A stretch of 64,000 nt of DNA from Microbacterium sp. ABRD28 (GCF_003850245.1 NZ_CP031015.1:2294001-2358000), one strand, 5' to 3'. Numbered from the stretch's first letter, positions 45,960 through 55,396 are shown. A program made the numbers and translations. Notes: generated by a model from the letters alone, not told the origin.

Positions 45960-47204
45960 TCACGCCGGCTGGGCGAACCGGGGAAGATCGAGAATTCCGC
46001 GTCGCGCCTCCTGCACCGCCGCGCACACGGCCCCGAGCGAGACGATGTCGGCTCCGAGCTCAGAGGCGACGATCCGCGGGGCGGGGAGGTGGAGTGTGTC
46101 GGCCACTGACCTTCGGGCCGCCTCGATGAGCGGCGCCGCCCCGTCGGCGACGGCGCCCGAGACGATCAGCAGCCGGGTGTCGAACAGACTCCCGAAGACA
46201 CCGGCGATCACGGCGAGCGATCCGCCGATCTCGTCGGTGATCCGGCGGGCGCCGGCGTCGCCCTGGGCCGCCGCGGCGAAGACGTCCTTGCCCTCGATGT
46301 CGGCAGGCGCCATCCGGCGCAGGATGCTCGAGGTCGGGAGCGCGCCCGTGGCCATCGCCGTGCGGGCGAGCTCGACTGCCCGGTGACCGAACCCCCACGC
46401 GCTGTCGACGCCCCGGACATGATCGAAGGCGACCATCTCGCCGGCGCCGCCGTGCGCGCCCGTGAGCAGACGCCCGTCCACCCAGACACCGGCACCCAGA
46501 CGCTCTCCGGCGAGGAGGACCACGAAATCGTCGCACCCGCGCGCAGCGCCCAGCGTGCGCTCGGCGACCGAGGCCAGAGACGCGTCGTTCGCGACCTTCA
46601 CGATGGGCACCCATTCTCCGAACATCCGCGCGAACCCGGGGTTCATCCGCGTCCAGAATTCCGCCCGGTCGGTCGGAGATTCGCCGCGCGCGTCGACGGG
46701 CGCCGGGAGACCCACGCCCATCGCCGCGACCTCCGATCGGCCGACTCCGGCGATCTCGAGCGCGCGGTCCACAGCGCGCACTGCTGCGCGTCGCCTGATC
46801 TCGGGCGCATCGTCATCGGCGTCCACGACGAGGTGTTCGACCGCTCGGGTGTTCCCCCGGAGATCCGACACCGTCGCGGTGAGATGGCCCCGGCCCGCGT
46901 CGAGGCCCACGACGAAGGCGGCATCCTGACGGAATGCGAACCGACGTGCGGGACGACCCTTGCGGTAATCGCCGACGGCGCGGGCGTTGGGGAGTTCGAC
47001 GATCAGTCCGCGGGCGACGAGCTCGTCGACGACATCGATCGCCGTCGACCGCGTCACCGCGACGCTCTCCATCACGTCTGTCGCGGTGAAGACCTCCGCG
47101 TCCCAGGCATACCCGATCACGCCCAGAAGGCTCGCTCGCCGCGGCGAGAGGGGGACGACACCCGCGTATGACAAGGGGTTGACCTTTCTCGTGTTCCTTT
47201 GCAT
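45960..47204 (-). CDS. ROK family transcriptional regulator
   Basis: A 414 aa ROK repressor. An N-terminal winged helix (about 20-75, FTATDVMESVAVTRSTAIDVV) is followed by a sugar-kinase-like domain (VVGLDAGRGHLTATVSDL; VANDASLASVAE; GAHGGAGEMVAFDHV). The usual zinc motif CxCGxxGCxE is absent where expected, so ligand binding may differ from NagC/Mlc-like members. Divergent from the ABC transporter and probably its regulator. The start is uncertain: ATG 47204 has no ribosome site, whereas TTG 47174 has GAAAGG 8 nt upstream and would free the intergenic promoter. Confidence 0.88.
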   Translation of the reverse strand: MQRNTRKVNPLSYAGVVPLSPRRASLLGVIGYAWDAEVFTATDVMESVAVTRSTAIDVVDELVARGLIVELPNARAVGDYRKGRPARRFAFRQDAAFVVGLDAGRGHLTATVSDLRGNTRAVEHLVVDADDDAPEIRRRAAVRAVDRALEIAGVGRSEVAAMGVGLPAPVDARGESPTDRAEFWTRMNPGFARMFGEWVPIVKVANDASLASVAERTLGAARGCDDFVVLLAGERLGAGVWVDGRLLTGAHGGAGEMVAFDHVRGVDSAWGFGHRAVELARTAMATGALPTSSILRRMAPADIEGKDVFAAAAQGDAGARRITDEIGGSLAVIAGVFGSLFDTRLLIVSGAVADGAAPLIEAARRSVADTLHLPAPRIVASELGADIVSLGAVCAAVQEARRGILDLPRFAQPA

Positions 47205-47207
47205 TAT
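47179..47207 (+). promoter_or_regulatory. Candidate promoter of the alpha-glucoside ABC operon
   Basis: TTGACC (47179-47184) and CATTAT (47202-47207) are separated by 17 nt and point toward the transporter genes. Transcription would start near 47214, giving a leader of about 70 nt that contains the candidate ROK operator. Confidence 0.45.
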
Positions 47208-47230
47208 GGATGCCAGGAACTTGATTCGCG

Positions 47231-47245
47231 GCATAAATTTAATGC
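47231..47245. promoter_or_regulatory. A/T-rich near-palindrome, candidate ROK operator
   Basis: GCATAAATTTAATGC is a 15-bp imperfect palindrome (six of seven arm pairs match) in an otherwise very GC-rich region between the ROK gene and the transporter. A/T-rich palindromes are typical of ROK/NagC-type operators. Confidence 0.5.
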
Positions 47246-47285
47246 GGCGAGCAAGTGAGTGACAACTCTGACGAAGGACGATGAC

Positions 47286-48596
47286 GTGCCTCCTGGAACC
47301 CCTGCCCGTCGCGCTGCCGCGACGATCTCCCTCCTCGCCCTCGCCGGCGCCCTCCTCGCGGGGTGCTCCGCCGACGGCCGCGAGACCATCCGCTTCACCT
47401 TCAGTAAGAGGGAAGCCCTGGACTTCATGAACCAGCTCGTGTCGGACTACAACTCCTCCCAGGACCGTGTCCGGGTGGAGATGGACACGTCGGGCGTCGA
47501 CGTGGTGTCCGCCAGCTTCGTCCGCGGCAATCCCCCCGACATCATGCTGGCCAATTACAACTACGAGGTGGCCCGCTTCGTCGACCGGTGCGCTCTCTCG
47601 GACCTCTCCGACACGCAGGCGGCATCGACGGTGCGTGACGACCTCGACGTGCTCATGGCGCAGTACGGCTCGTGCGAAGGCCGGACCAGCGCCCTTCCCT
47701 ACTCGGTGATGGCGTCGTCGGTCATCTACAACCGCGCGATCTTCGAAGAGAACGGCCTCGAAGTCCCTCAGACATGGGACGAGCTCATCGCCGTCTGCGA
47801 CGCGCTCGAAGCGGCGGGCGTGACACCGTTCTACGCCACCTTCAAGGACGACTGGACGGTCGCCCAGGGTTGGTACGACTACGCCATCGGCGGTTCCATC
47901 GATGTGGTCGACTTCTTCGACCAGCTCGCGGCGGAGGGTGCCGATGTCGGCGAGGAGTCGGCGGTGTCCTTCCAAGACCAGTTCGCCGAGCCTCTGGACA
48001 GAATGGCCGAACTCACGGCCTACACCAATGCCGACGCCGACTCGCGTGCCTACAACGACGGAAACCTCGCGTTCGCGCGCGGTGAGGCGGCGATGTATCT
48101 GCAGGGGCCCTGGGCGCTCGCCGAGATCGCCAAGACCGATCCCGACCTGGAGCTGGGAACCTTCCCGCTGCCGATGACCGATGACCCCGCTGATCTGAAG
48201 GTGCGCGTGAACACCGACCTCGCCGCGATGATCCCCGAGGAGTCGCGCCACCAGGATGCCGCTCGCGACTTCCTGGAGTTCCTCTATCAGCCCGAGAACA
48301 TCGAGGCCTACAACGAATCCCAGCTCGGATTCGCTCCGACCGAGGGGGCACCCCCGCCGAGCGATCCGCGTGTCGAAGGGATGACGGCCTACTACGACGA
48401 AGGAAAGTTTTACCAGGGCCCCTCCGTCCTCGTGCCCAAGACCATCCCGGTCTTCAGCTACGCGCAGGCCTTGGCCCTGGGCGCCGACACCGAGTCGACC
48501 CTGCGGACGATGGACACCGATTGGGCTCGACTGGCATTCCGCTCGCCGCTTCCCTCGAGCGAGACCGACGCGCAGGGCGAGGAGGCCACGCGATGA
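47286..48596 (+). CDS. Extracellular sugar-binding lipoprotein of an ABC transporter
   Basis: A 436 aa solute-binding protein (SBP family 1). The signal peptide has lipobox LLAGC (Cys27). The mature protein shows the two-lobe family features (NPPDIMLANYNYEVARFV, FARGEAAMYLQGPWALAEI). I chose GTG 47286 with AAGGA 7 nt upstream over GTG 47259, which has none. ATGA-coupled to the first permease. Downstream GH13 and GH65 enzymes point to an alpha-linked glucose disaccharide or oligosaccharide as ligand. No ATPase gene is nearby, so a shared MsiK-like ATPase is likely. Confidence 0.93.
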   Translation: MPPGTPARRAAATISLLALAGALLAGCSADGRETIRFTFSKREALDFMNQLVSDYNSSQDRVRVEMDTSGVDVVSASFVRGNPPDIMLANYNYEVARFVDRCALSDLSDTQAASTVRDDLDVLMAQYGSCEGRTSALPYSVMASSVIYNRAIFEENGLEVPQTWDELIAVCDALEAAGVTPFYATFKDDWTVAQGWYDYAIGGSIDVVDFFDQLAAEGADVGEESAVSFQDQFAEPLDRMAELTAYTNADADSRAYNDGNLAFARGEAAMYLQGPWALAEIAKTDPDLELGTFPLPMTDDPADLKVRVNTDLAAMIPEESRHQDAARDFLEFLYQPENIEAYNESQLGFAPTEGAPPPSDPRVEGMTAYYDEGKFYQGPSVLVPKTIPVFSYAQALALGADTESTLRTMDTDWARLAFRSPLPSSETDAQGEEATR

Positions 48597-49504
48597 CCGC
48601 CACCGAGACGATCGTCGCAGGATCGGCGGCGACACGCCGCTCCCGGCGACGAGTGGAACCCATCTACTACCTGTTCCTCCTCCCGAGCCTGGTGCTGTTC
48701 ACCCTCGCGATCACGGTGCCGGGGATCGTCGGGATCTTCTTCAGCTTCACCGACTCCATCGGCATCGGCTCATGGAACTTCATCGGCCTGACCAACTACA
48801 TCGCCCTCTTCAGCGACCCCGCCATTCTGCAGAGCTACCTCTTCACCTTCGGGTTCGCCACGGCGACGGTCATCGTCGTCAACATCGTGGCGTTCCTCTT
48901 GGCCGTGGGGCTCACATCCCGCATCCGGTTCCGCACCGGGCTCCGGACGATCTTCGTCATCCCGATGGTGATCTCGGGGATCATCATCGCGTACGTCTTC
49001 AACTTCCTGTTCTCCAACTCCGTGCCCTCTCTCGGTCAGGCCACCGGGATCGGATGGCTGCAGGAGAGCCTGCTCGCCAATCCCGACCTCGCCTGGGTGG
49101 CGATCGTGATCGTGACCGCCTGGCAGGCGATCCCCGGCACGCTCCTCATCTACATCGCCGGGCTCCTGTCGGTTCCCGGAGACGTCTACGAGGCCGCGGA
49201 CATCGACGGGGCCAACAAGCGCCAGCAGCTGTGGCGCATCACCATCCCCCTCGTCGCGGGATACGTCGTCATCAACGTGATCCTCGGATTCAAGAACTTC
49301 CTCAACGCCTACGACGTCATCGTCGGCCTCACCAACGGCGGGCCGGGAACGGCGACCAGAAGCATCGCGATGAGCATCATCTTCGGTTTCAACAGCGGCG
49401 ACTACGCCTACCAGATGGCCAACGCGACCATCTTCTTCATCGTCGCCGTGCTCATCTCCATCCTCCAACTCTCCCTCACGCGCGGAAGGAAGGTCTTCCG
49501 ATGA
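48593..49504 (+). CDS. ABC sugar transporter permease (MalF-like)
   Basis: Inner-membrane permease subunit, 303 aa, six predicted helices. The EAA loop that docks the ATPase is EAADIDGANKRQQLWRITIP. YYLFLLPSLVLFTLAITVPG is the first helix. Coupled by ATGA overlaps to the binding protein and to the second permease. Confidence 0.95.
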   Translation: MTATETIVAGSAATRRSRRRVEPIYYLFLLPSLVLFTLAITVPGIVGIFFSFTDSIGIGSWNFIGLTNYIALFSDPAILQSYLFTFGFATATVIVVNIVAFLLAVGLTSRIRFRTGLRTIFVIPMVISGIIIAYVFNFLFSNSVPSLGQATGIGWLQESLLANPDLAWVAIVIVTAWQAIPGTLLIYIAGLLSVPGDVYEAADIDGANKRQQLWRITIPLVAGYVVINVILGFKNFLNAYDVIVGLTNGGPGTATRSIAMSIIFGFNSGDYAYQMANATIFFIVAVLISILQLSLTRGRKVFR

Positions 49505-50445
49505 CCACGCAACCCGCTCTGTCCGCCGAAACCGCCGAGGGCGAGCTCATCGCCGACCGCGAGAACCGGAAGTCCCGTTCCGCCGACGAACGGCCGAGGC
49601 CGAAAGCACGGGGCCGCGTCGGCCAGGAACGCGTCAACTGGTCGACGACGGTGATCCTGATCCTCTGCGCCGTGACCGTCCTGCTGCCGCTGTACGTCAC
49701 CATCTCGATGTCGCTGAAGACGTCCGCGCAGGCCGTCGACGGCAACGCGTTCTCGCTGCCGGCGCCCTTCAGCTTCGACGGCTTCGTCGAGGCGTGGACC
49801 CTCACCCGCTTTCCCGTCGGCGCGGCGGTGTCGCTCTTCGTCACCGCCGGCACAGTGATCCTGACGATCATCCTGGCCGCCTTCGCCTCGTACGCGATCG
49901 TCCGAAACTGGGATCGACGGCTGTTCCGCTACTCGTTCTTCTATCTGCTCGCGGCGATGTTCATCCCGTTCCCGGTGGTGGCACTTCCCCAGATCCAGCT
50001 GACCGGACGCGTCGGCCTGGACAACCCGGTCGGGGTGATCCTGCTTGCCACGATGTTCCAGCTGAGCTTCAGCGTGCTGCTGTTCACCGCCTTCCTGCGC
50101 TCGATTCCCTACGAGCTCGAGGAGAGCGCCCGCATCGACGGTGCGAGCACCTGGCAGACGTTCTGGAAGCTCATCTTCCCGCTTCTGGCGCCGATGAGCG
50201 CCACGGTCGGCATCTTCGCGTTCCTCTACGCGTGGAACGACTTCATGATGCCGTCGCTGATCATCTCCGACCCGAACCTGCAGACCCTGCCGGTGCGCCA
50301 GAACCTCTTCCAGAGCCAGTTCAGCAACAACTACAACGTCGCCTTCGCGTCGTACCTCATGGCCATGGCGCCGGCGATCATCGCCTACCTGTTCACGCAG
50401 CGCTGGGTGATGGCGGGCGTCACGCAGGGCGCCGTCAAGGGCTGA
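49501..50445 (+). CDS. ABC sugar transporter permease (MalG-like)
   Basis: Second permease, 314 aa, with an N-terminal cytoplasmic tail of about 45 charged residues and six helices. The EAA loop is EESARIDGASTWQTFWKLIFP. The MalG-type end VMAGVTQGAVKG is present. Followed after 46 bp by the GH13 gene with its own ribosome site, so the operon probably continues. Confidence 0.95.
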   Translation: MTTQPALSAETAEGELIADRENRKSRSADERPRPKARGRVGQERVNWSTTVILILCAVTVLLPLYVTISMSLKTSAQAVDGNAFSLPAPFSFDGFVEAWTLTRFPVGAAVSLFVTAGTVILTIILAAFASYAIVRNWDRRLFRYSFFYLLAAMFIPFPVVALPQIQLTGRVGLDNPVGVILLATMFQLSFSVLLFTAFLRSIPYELEESARIDGASTWQTFWKLIFPLLAPMSATVGIFAFLYAWNDFMMPSLIISDPNLQTLPVRQNLFQSQFSNNYNVAFASYLMAMAPAIIAYLFTQRWVMAGVTQGAVKG

Positions 50446-50491
50446 CCCGCACACCCTCCCGAACCGATCACCTGAAAGGAAACCCGTCCCC

Positions 50492-52186
50492 GTGACATCC
50501 GCCGGCACCTCCGCCCTCCAGACCGCCGACCCGCACGAGATCGAGCTGCCCGAGTGGTGGCGCCAGGCCGTGGTGTACCAGGTCTATCCCCGCAGCTTCG
50601 CCGACGCCGACGGCGACGGCATCGGTGACCTGCGCGGCATCCTCTCGCGTGTCGACCACCTGCGCGAGCTCGGCGTCGACGCGATCTGGCTGAGTCCGTT
50701 CTACCCCTCCGAGCTCGCCGACGGCGGATACGACGTCGCCGACTACCGGGATGTCGATCCGCGACTGGGAACCCTCGACGATTTCGATCGGCTCGTAGAG
50801 GCGCTTCACGCGGCGGGCATCCGCATCGTGGTCGACATCGTGCCGAACCACACCTCCGACCAGCATGCCTGGTTCCAAGAGGCCCTCGCCGCCGGGCGCG
50901 GTTCGGCGGCACGGGATCGCTACATCTTCCGCGACGGCACCGGGCCTGACGGGTCCGAGCCGCCGACCGACTGGGTCTCGGTCTTCGGCGGCCCGGCCTG
51001 GGAACGTGTCGCCGACGGCCAGTGGTACTTCCACAACTTCGCCGTGGAACAGCCCGACCTCAACTGGGACAATCCCGACGTCCGTGCCGACTTCGTACGC
51101 ACGCTGCGCTTCTGGGCCGACCGGGGCGTCGACGGGTTCCGCATCGACGTCGCGCACATGCTCACGAAGGACCTCACCGAGCCGCTGCCCTCCCGGACGG
51201 AACTGGAGGCACTCCCCCGGGACGGCCAGCACCCCCTGATCGACCGCGATGACGTGCACGATGTGTACGCCGAGTGGCGCGCGGTGTTCGACTCGTACGA
51301 TCCGCCCCGCACGGCCGTCGCCGAGGCCTGGGTCGACCCGGCACGCATCCCGCTCTACGCCCGCGCCGAGAGCCTCGGTCAGGCGTTCAACTTCGATCTG
51401 CTCGAGGCCGATTTCAACGCGGGGCAATTCCGTCGGATCGTCGGCTCCAACCTGCTGCTGGCGGCGGAGTCGGGCTCGTCGACCACCTGGGTGCTCTCCA
51501 ATCACGATGTCGTCCGACACGCGACGCGCTATGGCCTCCCCGACGCCGAACGCGGACAGGACGGTCGACCGGTGCGGAAGCACGGCAACGAGTGGCTGCT
51601 CTCCGGCGGCCGCACGCCCGAGCTCGACCGGGACCGGGGACTGCGCCGGGCACGGGCGGCGATCCTCTTCGTCCTCGGGCTCCCCGGCTCGGCCTACATC
51701 TATCAGGGCGAGGAACTGGGACTGCACGAGGTGGCCGACATCCCCGTTGCCCAGAGACAGGACCCCACCTTCTTCCGCAGCCCCGGCGAGGACATCGGCC
51801 GGGACGGATGCCGCGTCCCCCTGCCCTGGTCTGCGGCCGAACCGGCGTTCGGGTTCGGCGGCAGCTCTCCGCATCTCCCGCAGCCCGCCTGGTTCGCGCG
51901 ATCGGCCGCGTCGGAGCAGACGGACGACCCGGCATCGACGCTCAGCCTCTACCGCGACGCCCTCGCCGCGCGGCGACGCCTGCAGACGACCGAGAGTCTG
52001 GAGTGGATCGAAACGGGGCGTGATGATGTGCTTCACTACCGACGACCCAACGGGTGGACCGTGATCACGAACTTCGGCACCGAACCCTTTCCTCTGCCCA
52101 CGGCCATCGGTCCCGTCCTCTCTTCCGAGCCGGTCGCGCACGGTCTGCTCCCCGGAGAGACCACGGTCTGGTTCGACGCGGTCTGA
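50492..52186 (+). CDS. Alpha-glucosidase, GH13 family
   Basis: A cytoplasmic 564 aa alpha-amylase-family enzyme of the oligo-1,6-glucosidase/alpha-glucosidase/sucrose-isomerase group. The beta/alpha-barrel regions are visible: WWRQAVVYQVYPRSFADADG at the start, DIVPNHTSD (region I), GFRIDVAH with the nucleophile Asp (about 217), AVAEAWV with the acid Glu (about 277), and SNHDVVRH (region IV, about 339). No signal peptide. It should hydrolyse the disaccharide or oligosaccharide brought in by the adjacent transporter. GTG start with AAAGGA about 11 nt upstream. Confidence 0.93.
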   Translation: MTSAGTSALQTADPHEIELPEWWRQAVVYQVYPRSFADADGDGIGDLRGILSRVDHLRELGVDAIWLSPFYPSELADGGYDVADYRDVDPRLGTLDDFDRLVEALHAAGIRIVVDIVPNHTSDQHAWFQEALAAGRGSAARDRYIFRDGTGPDGSEPPTDWVSVFGGPAWERVADGQWYFHNFAVEQPDLNWDNPDVRADFVRTLRFWADRGVDGFRIDVAHMLTKDLTEPLPSRTELEALPRDGQHPLIDRDDVHDVYAEWRAVFDSYDPPRTAVAEAWVDPARIPLYARAESLGQAFNFDLLEADFNAGQFRRIVGSNLLLAAESGSSTTWVLSNHDVVRHATRYGLPDAERGQDGRPVRKHGNEWLLSGGRTPELDRDRGLRRARAAILFVLGLPGSAYIYQGEELGLHEVADIPVAQRQDPTFFRSPGEDIGRDGCRVPLPWSAAEPAFGFGGSSPHLPQPAWFARSAASEQTDDPASTLSLYRDALAARRRLQTTESLEWIETGRDDVLHYRRPNGWTVITNFGTEPFPLPTAIGPVLSSEPVAHGLLPGETTVWFDAV

Positions 52187-52208
52187 CGACGAGAGCCGAC
52201 GTGTAGAG

Positions 52209-54713
52209 CTAGGCGGGAGGCTCGGCGGGGCCCGCGCCCGGCCGCGCGCGCCGCACCGTGATGCTCTCCCCGGGGACGAGGGTGCGACGTGCGTCGTCGA
52301 TGAGGATCGTCACCGGCTCCGGCGAGCCGCCGTGCGCTCGCAGTTCCAGCGCTGCGTGGGTCGCGGCCAGCTCGAGCCGGTGGCCTCGGTAGCGCAGGCG
52401 AGTGGACAGCCGTGAGATCGCATCGGGCAGCTGCGGATGAAGGATGAGGACGTCGTCACGCACCTGGACGCCGAAATAGCATCGCTGCAGGATGTCCACC
52501 GTCGCCGCCATCGCTCCCAGATGGATGCCCTCGCGGGTGGTGCCGGGGTGGATGTCACGGATGTCGGCCCCCAGCGCGTCGCGCAGGAGATGCCAGGATG
52601 CGTGTCGATCTCCTCGCACCTGCACCCACGCGTGCACGACACGGCTGAGCGAAGACCCGTGGGTGGTGCGGGCGAGGTAGTGCGCGATCGTGGCGGGGAT
52701 CGAGCGGGGGTCGAAGGCGTAGCCGAGGCGATCCAGGATCTCGGTCAACTCCTCGGCGCTCAGGACGTAGAAGAGCATGAGGACATCAGCCTGCTTGGAC
52801 ACGCGGTAGCGATTGGCCGAGTCCCCCTCGGCCTCCAGAAGGAGATCCAGCCGGCTGATATCGCCGTACCTGCGCCGGTAGGCGTCGAGATCGAGGTCGG
52901 GAAGCGCACCGTAGCCGTCGAATTGCGCGAGCATCCCATCGTCGAGGAACGGCACGAACAGGCGGCGACTGACCGTGTCCCAACGCTGGAGTTCCTGTTC
53001 GGTGACGCCCAGATGCTCCCACTGGTCGTCATCGCGCGCGCCGAGCACGGCGTGCGCGCGCAGGACGGCGCGCAGCAGCCACGAGGTCATGACCGCCACG
53101 TAGGCGTTGTCGTCGATCCCCTCCCCGGGACGGTCGGGATACCCGTCGTGGAATTCGTCGGGTCCCATCATCCGACGAAGATGAAACCGTCCCGACCGGG
53201 GATCCTCCTCGACCCGTGATACCCAGAACCGGGCGATGTCCACCAGCATCTCCGCCCCGTAGGAGGCGAGGAAGTTCCGGTCCCCCGACACCTGGTAGAA
53301 CTGCCACACGTTGTAGCCGACGGCGAGGTTGACGTGGTGCTGCCGCCAGGAGTGATCGGGCACCCACCGGCCCGAGTGCGGGTTGAAGTTGGCCGGCGCC
53401 GTCTCCTCCCGTCCGTCGCTCCCGCTCTGCCAGGGGAAGAGCGCTCCCTCGAAACCCAGTTCTCGGGCCCGGCGACGCGCCTCGGGAAGTCGTCGGTATC
53501 GGTACATGAGCAGAGCGCGCGTGAGCTCCGGCATGCGCAGGTTCAACACCGGGAAGACGAACAGTTCGTCCCAGAAGACATGTCCCCGGTAGGCCTCGCC
53601 ATGCAGCCCTCGAGCGGGCACCCCCACGTCGGCGTCGGCCGTGTGCCTCGACAGACTCTGGGCGACGTGGAACAGGTGCAGACGGATCTCTCGACGTGCG
53701 GCCTCCTGCTCCCCCGCGTGCGGGGCGTTCAGGGTCACACGCAGGCGCAGCTGACGCCAGACGTGGCGCCATTCGCCTCGATGCTCACGGGCGTCCCGCT
53801 GCGCGGATGACATCTCGTCCAACTCCCGACGAGCGGCGGTCAGCGGCTCGGAGATCGCGTGATCGCGTGATGTGAACACCGCGACGGACTTGTCGATCCG
53901 GATCGCCTGACCGTCGTCTCCGACCACGTCGATCGCCAGGGCTGCCCGGTTGCGGTCGCTCCTGCCCCACCTCACGGCGTCGAGATCGACGGAGGTCCTC
54001 GTGGCCAGTGCGACGTCGATGCGGGACTGTCTCGTCCGGACCATGACCCAGGCATCGCCCCCCTCGGTTCCGGTGAGAGGCACATCGAGGTGCCGGTTCT
54101 CCAGACCGGTGAAGGACGCGACTCCGTCGTTGGTCACCGCGGCATGGATCCCCGAATCGATCCGCAGCACACCACTCCATCCGTGCGGTGTGACACGGGT
54201 GAGAAGCCGCGCGCGGTGGGGGTGGCGCAGCGAAACCCAACGTTCCTGACGGATCGACGCAGCGAAACCGTCGGGTCCGCGCACTCTGGCCTCCCGGATG
54301 AGCACCCCACGGCGCATGTCGAGAAGGCGATGGTCGTGCTCCACCGTCGGCGCACCCGTCGCGGCATCCGGAGAAACGGTCAGCGACAGCCAATCCGGAA
54401 GCCGGACGATGCTCTCATCGACGCGGATGCGCCCGGCGGTGACCGTGGTGGCCCGGTCGAACACGCCGGCGACGTAGGTGCCCGGATACCACCACGGCTC
54501 GAACCGGCGGTCGGCAGCCGCGCCGCGGGTGGCGAGGTAGCCGTTCGCGAGCGTCGACAGCACCTCGCGCGTCCCCTCGAGCGCCGGATCCACCTCGCGC
54601 AGGTCGAGCTCCCACGCGCTCGCGCGCCGGCGACACAGCGGACACGGAGCGAGAAGGCCTCCGTCGCTCCCCCCCGCCCCGGCGGCGTCGTCCTCCGGGG
54701 AAGCAGGGCACAT
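52209..54713 (-). CDS. GH65 family glycoside phosphorylase/hydrolase
   Basis: An 834 aa GH65 enzyme. This family phosphorolyses maltose, trehalose, kojibiose or nigerose to beta-glucose 1-phosphate plus glucose. The N-terminal beta-sandwich carries TLANGYLATRGAA. In the catalytic alpha-barrel the general acid is in MMGPDEFHDGYPD (Glu about 520), and the phosphate-loop equivalent is RTTHGSSLSRVVHAW (about 680). ATG 54713 has GGAGG 8 nt upstream. The first 25 residues form an odd Ala/Gly/Asp-rich lead ending in CPLC. The converging GH13 gene and transporter suggest a shared substrate. No beta-phosphoglucomutase is seen nearby. Confidence 0.9.
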   Translation of the reverse strand: MCPASPEDDAAGAGGSDGGLLAPCPLCRRRASAWELDLREVDPALEGTREVLSTLANGYLATRGAAADRRFEPWWYPGTYVAGVFDRATTVTAGRIRVDESIVRLPDWLSLTVSPDAATGAPTVEHDHRLLDMRRGVLIREARVRGPDGFAASIRQERWVSLRHPHRARLLTRVTPHGWSGVLRIDSGIHAAVTNDGVASFTGLENRHLDVPLTGTEGGDAWVMVRTRQSRIDVALATRTSVDLDAVRWGRSDRNRAALAIDVVGDDGQAIRIDKSVAVFTSRDHAISEPLTAARRELDEMSSAQRDAREHRGEWRHVWRQLRLRVTLNAPHAGEQEAARREIRLHLFHVAQSLSRHTADADVGVPARGLHGEAYRGHVFWDELFVFPVLNLRMPELTRALLMYRYRRLPEARRRARELGFEGALFPWQSGSDGREETAPANFNPHSGRWVPDHSWRQHHVNLAVGYNVWQFYQVSGDRNFLASYGAEMLVDIARFWVSRVEEDPRSGRFHLRRMMGPDEFHDGYPDRPGEGIDDNAYVAVMTSWLLRAVLRAHAVLGARDDDQWEHLGVTEQELQRWDTVSRRLFVPFLDDGMLAQFDGYGALPDLDLDAYRRRYGDISRLDLLLEAEGDSANRYRVSKQADVLMLFYVLSAEELTEILDRLGYAFDPRSIPATIAHYLARTTHGSSLSRVVHAWVQVRGDRHASWHLLRDALGADIRDIHPGTTREGIHLGAMAATVDILQRCYFGVQVRDDVLILHPQLPDAISRLSTRLRYRGHRLELAATHAALELRAHGGSPEPVTILIDDARRTLVPGESITVRRARPGAGPAEPPA

Positions 54714-54822
54714 GTCCACACCCTCCGTCGCCGTGCCATCTGCCGATGGGACGAACGTCCCCCCGGCGACGACGCAGGCGCTGAGGTTGGGCTCGCAACC
54801 GATCAGAACCCAGGAGGCGGAC

Positions 54823-55038
54823 ATGTCCCAGGTCGCGAAGATCACCACGCTGAGCTCCCGGTCGGAGCTGAGCTTCGAAGATGCTGTGCGGGGAGGTGTC
54901 GAGCGGGCTGCTGCGACGTTGCGTCACGTCAGCGGCGCATGGGTCAAGGAGCAGACCGTCGAGGTACGCGAAGGAGGCATCGTGGCTTTCCAGGTGGTCC
55001 TGGAGGTGACGTTCGTCCTCGAGGATTCGGACCACTGA
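54823..55038 (+). CDS. Dodecin family flavin-binding protein
   Basis: A 71 aa dodecin, a small protein that assembles into a hollow dodecamer storing or buffering riboflavin, FMN or FAD. The fold pattern is clear: SRSELSFEDAVRGGVERAA helix, the flavin-stacking Trp in SGAWVKEQTVEV, the Gln in GGIVAFQVVLEV, and a final LEDSD. ATG 54823 with AGGAGG 6 nt upstream. Divergent from GH65. Confidence 0.88.
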   Translation: MSQVAKITTLSSRSELSFEDAVRGGVERAAATLRHVSGAWVKEQTVEVREGGIVAFQVVLEVTFVLEDSDH

Positions 55039-55060
55039 TCCCGGGGTCTGCTGGTCCACC

Positions 55061-55336
55061 TCACACCTTGGTGTTCTGGCGAGGCACCACGATCTCGCGG
55101 ATGATGAGCGGGATCGACGCCATGATCGGAAGGGCGACGAGCACGCCGATCACGCCCATGAGCGTCCCCCCGACGAGCGCACCGATCAGAACGAGCGCCG
55201 CAGGAACGGAAATGGCCCGATTCATCACCCGCGGGCTGATGACGTACGACTCGAGCTGGATGTAGATGAGATAGGCGATGGCGAAGATGAGCGCCTGGGT
55301 CGGGTTGCTGAAGAGGGCGACCGCCGACCCGAGCCT
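55061..55336 (-). pseudogene. C-terminal remnant of an AI-2E family transporter
   Basis: The minus strand reads as the last ~90 residues of an AI-2E/UPF0118 permease: ALFSNPTQALIFAIAYLIYI, LESYVISPRVMNRAISVP, ALVGGTLMGVIGVLVALPI, then a stop. The reading begins abruptly about 5 bp from the tmRNA terminator; the first ~250 residues usual for the family are missing and no start or ribosome site is present. This is a truncated gene, not a short functional one. Confidence 0.82.
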
Positions 55337-55340
55337 CCGA

Positions 55341-55379
55341 AAGGCCCGAGCCCCGCAGGGATCGCGGGACTCGGGCCTT
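55341..55379 (-). terminator. Terminator downstream of ssrA
   Basis: A 10-bp outer stem (AAGGCCCGAG with CTCGGGCCTT) plus a CCCGC/GCGGG inner stem stands 18 bp beyond the tmRNA 3' end on the minus strand. Confidence 0.75.
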
Positions 55380-55396
55380 CAGTGTGACAGCGGCAC

